Of a DNA stretch of 6,683 bases, positions 6,416 through 6,683 are shown piece by piece. The translations under genes and the position numbers were made by a program. This stretch comes from Actinomycetes bacterium (GTDB taxonomy: Bacteria > Actinomycetota > Actinomycetes > Actinomycetales > Actinomycetaceae), in contig JAEZVQ010000166.1 in NCBI GenBank assembly GCA_023420745.1, forward strand, positions 1 through 6,683. Direction: 5' to 3'. Each line of letters begins with the position of its first letter. Positions within the stretch are counted from its first letter, which is position 1. The notes under the pieces were generated by a model. The model did no database searches. It had not been told where the DNA came from and was given only the letters and a program-made list of their open reading frames with translations.

Positions 6416-6683
6416 GTGGCGGTGACACTGCTCACCCCGACGACGATCCGCCGAATCTGCACCGAACTGCACATCCAGCCGACGAAAACCCTCGGGCAAA
6501 ACTTCGTTCACGATGCCTCCACGGTGCGGCGCATCGTCACCGCCGCTGCCATCACCCCCGGAACCCACGTGCTGGAGGTCGGTCCGGGGCTGGGATCTCT
6601 CACTCTCGGGCTCCTTGAAGCCGGTGCGCGCGTGAGCGCGGTGGAAATCGATCCGGTGCTCGCTACCGCACTGCCCGCCACAG
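6416..6683 (+). CDS. rsmA: 16S rRNA (adenine1518-N6/adenine1519-N6)-dimethyltransferase, N-terminal part
   Basis: Only the first 89 codons are present; the window edge cuts the gene (the full protein is usually 270-300 residues). Also called ksgA. It uses S-adenosylmethionine to dimethylate two adjacent adenines near the 3' end of 16S rRNA, a late step of small-subunit assembly; its loss gives kasugamycin resistance. Visible signature motifs: [12 protein letters not shown] (22-33), the STVRRIV helix (35-41), the SAM-binding loop [11 protein letters not shown] (53-63) and the acidic end of the second strand, AVEIDP (75-80). The GTG at 6416 starts one base after the Rpf-like stop and no strong ribosome binding site is seen, so translation is probably coupled to the upstream gene. 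A second in-frame GTG at 6422 is an alternative start. In relatives, ispE commonly follows. Confidence 0.93.
   Translation, partial: MAVTLLTPTTIRRICTELHIQPTKTLGQNFVHDASTVRRIVTAAAITPGTHVLEVGPGLGSLTLGLLEAGARVSAVEIDPVLATALPAT

Overview
The window reads as chromosomal DNA from a moderately high G+C Gram-positive bacterium (Actinomycetota). Three things support this: the codons favour G or C in third position; the candidate -10 boxes are TAnnnT with few T-rich elements; and the order tatD - Rpf-like gene - ksgA is the classic actinobacterial block (in Mycobacterium tuberculosis tatD, rpfB, ksgA and ispE are adjacent). The KsgA N-terminus and the aggregation-promoting-factor-like C-terminus of the Rpf-like protein suggest Actinomycetales or Bifidobacteriales rather than mycobacteria. 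The genus cannot be named from sequence alone.

All genes lie on the + strand. Region 1 (20-2923) is one long gene for a membrane-anchored family 3 glycoside hydrolase. Its domains are in permuted order: the acid/base domain and FnIII-like domain come first, and the TIM barrel with the nucleophile comes last. Membrane helices lie at both ends. A strong GC-rich hairpin (2953-2990) follows, probably its terminator. Region 2 (3073-4005) is a stand-alone carbamate kinase, preceded by an imperfect tandem repeat of about 20 bases and a possible -10 box. Region 3 is the conserved block: a TatD-family metal-dependent DNase (4040-4969), apparently made from a leaderless message; a cell-wall lysozyme-like protein of RpfB architecture (5155-6414) with its own promoter and a structured leader; and the first 89 codons of the 16S rRNA dimethyltransferase KsgA (from 6416, cut by the window edge), one base after the Rpf-like stop.

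The genes do not form a single pathway. The GH3 enzyme should act on beta-linked sugars outside the cell. Carbamate kinase links carbamoyl phosphate breakdown to ATP. TatD, the Rpf-like protein and KsgA are housekeeping genes for DNA/RNA quality, wall remodelling and ribosome maturation. No mobile element, CRISPR array, RNA gene or obvious new defence system is visible. The most unusual items are the doubly anchored permuted GH3, the Rpf N-terminus carrying a non-Rpf lysozyme domain, and the promoter structures upstream of arcC, tatD and the Rpf-like gene.
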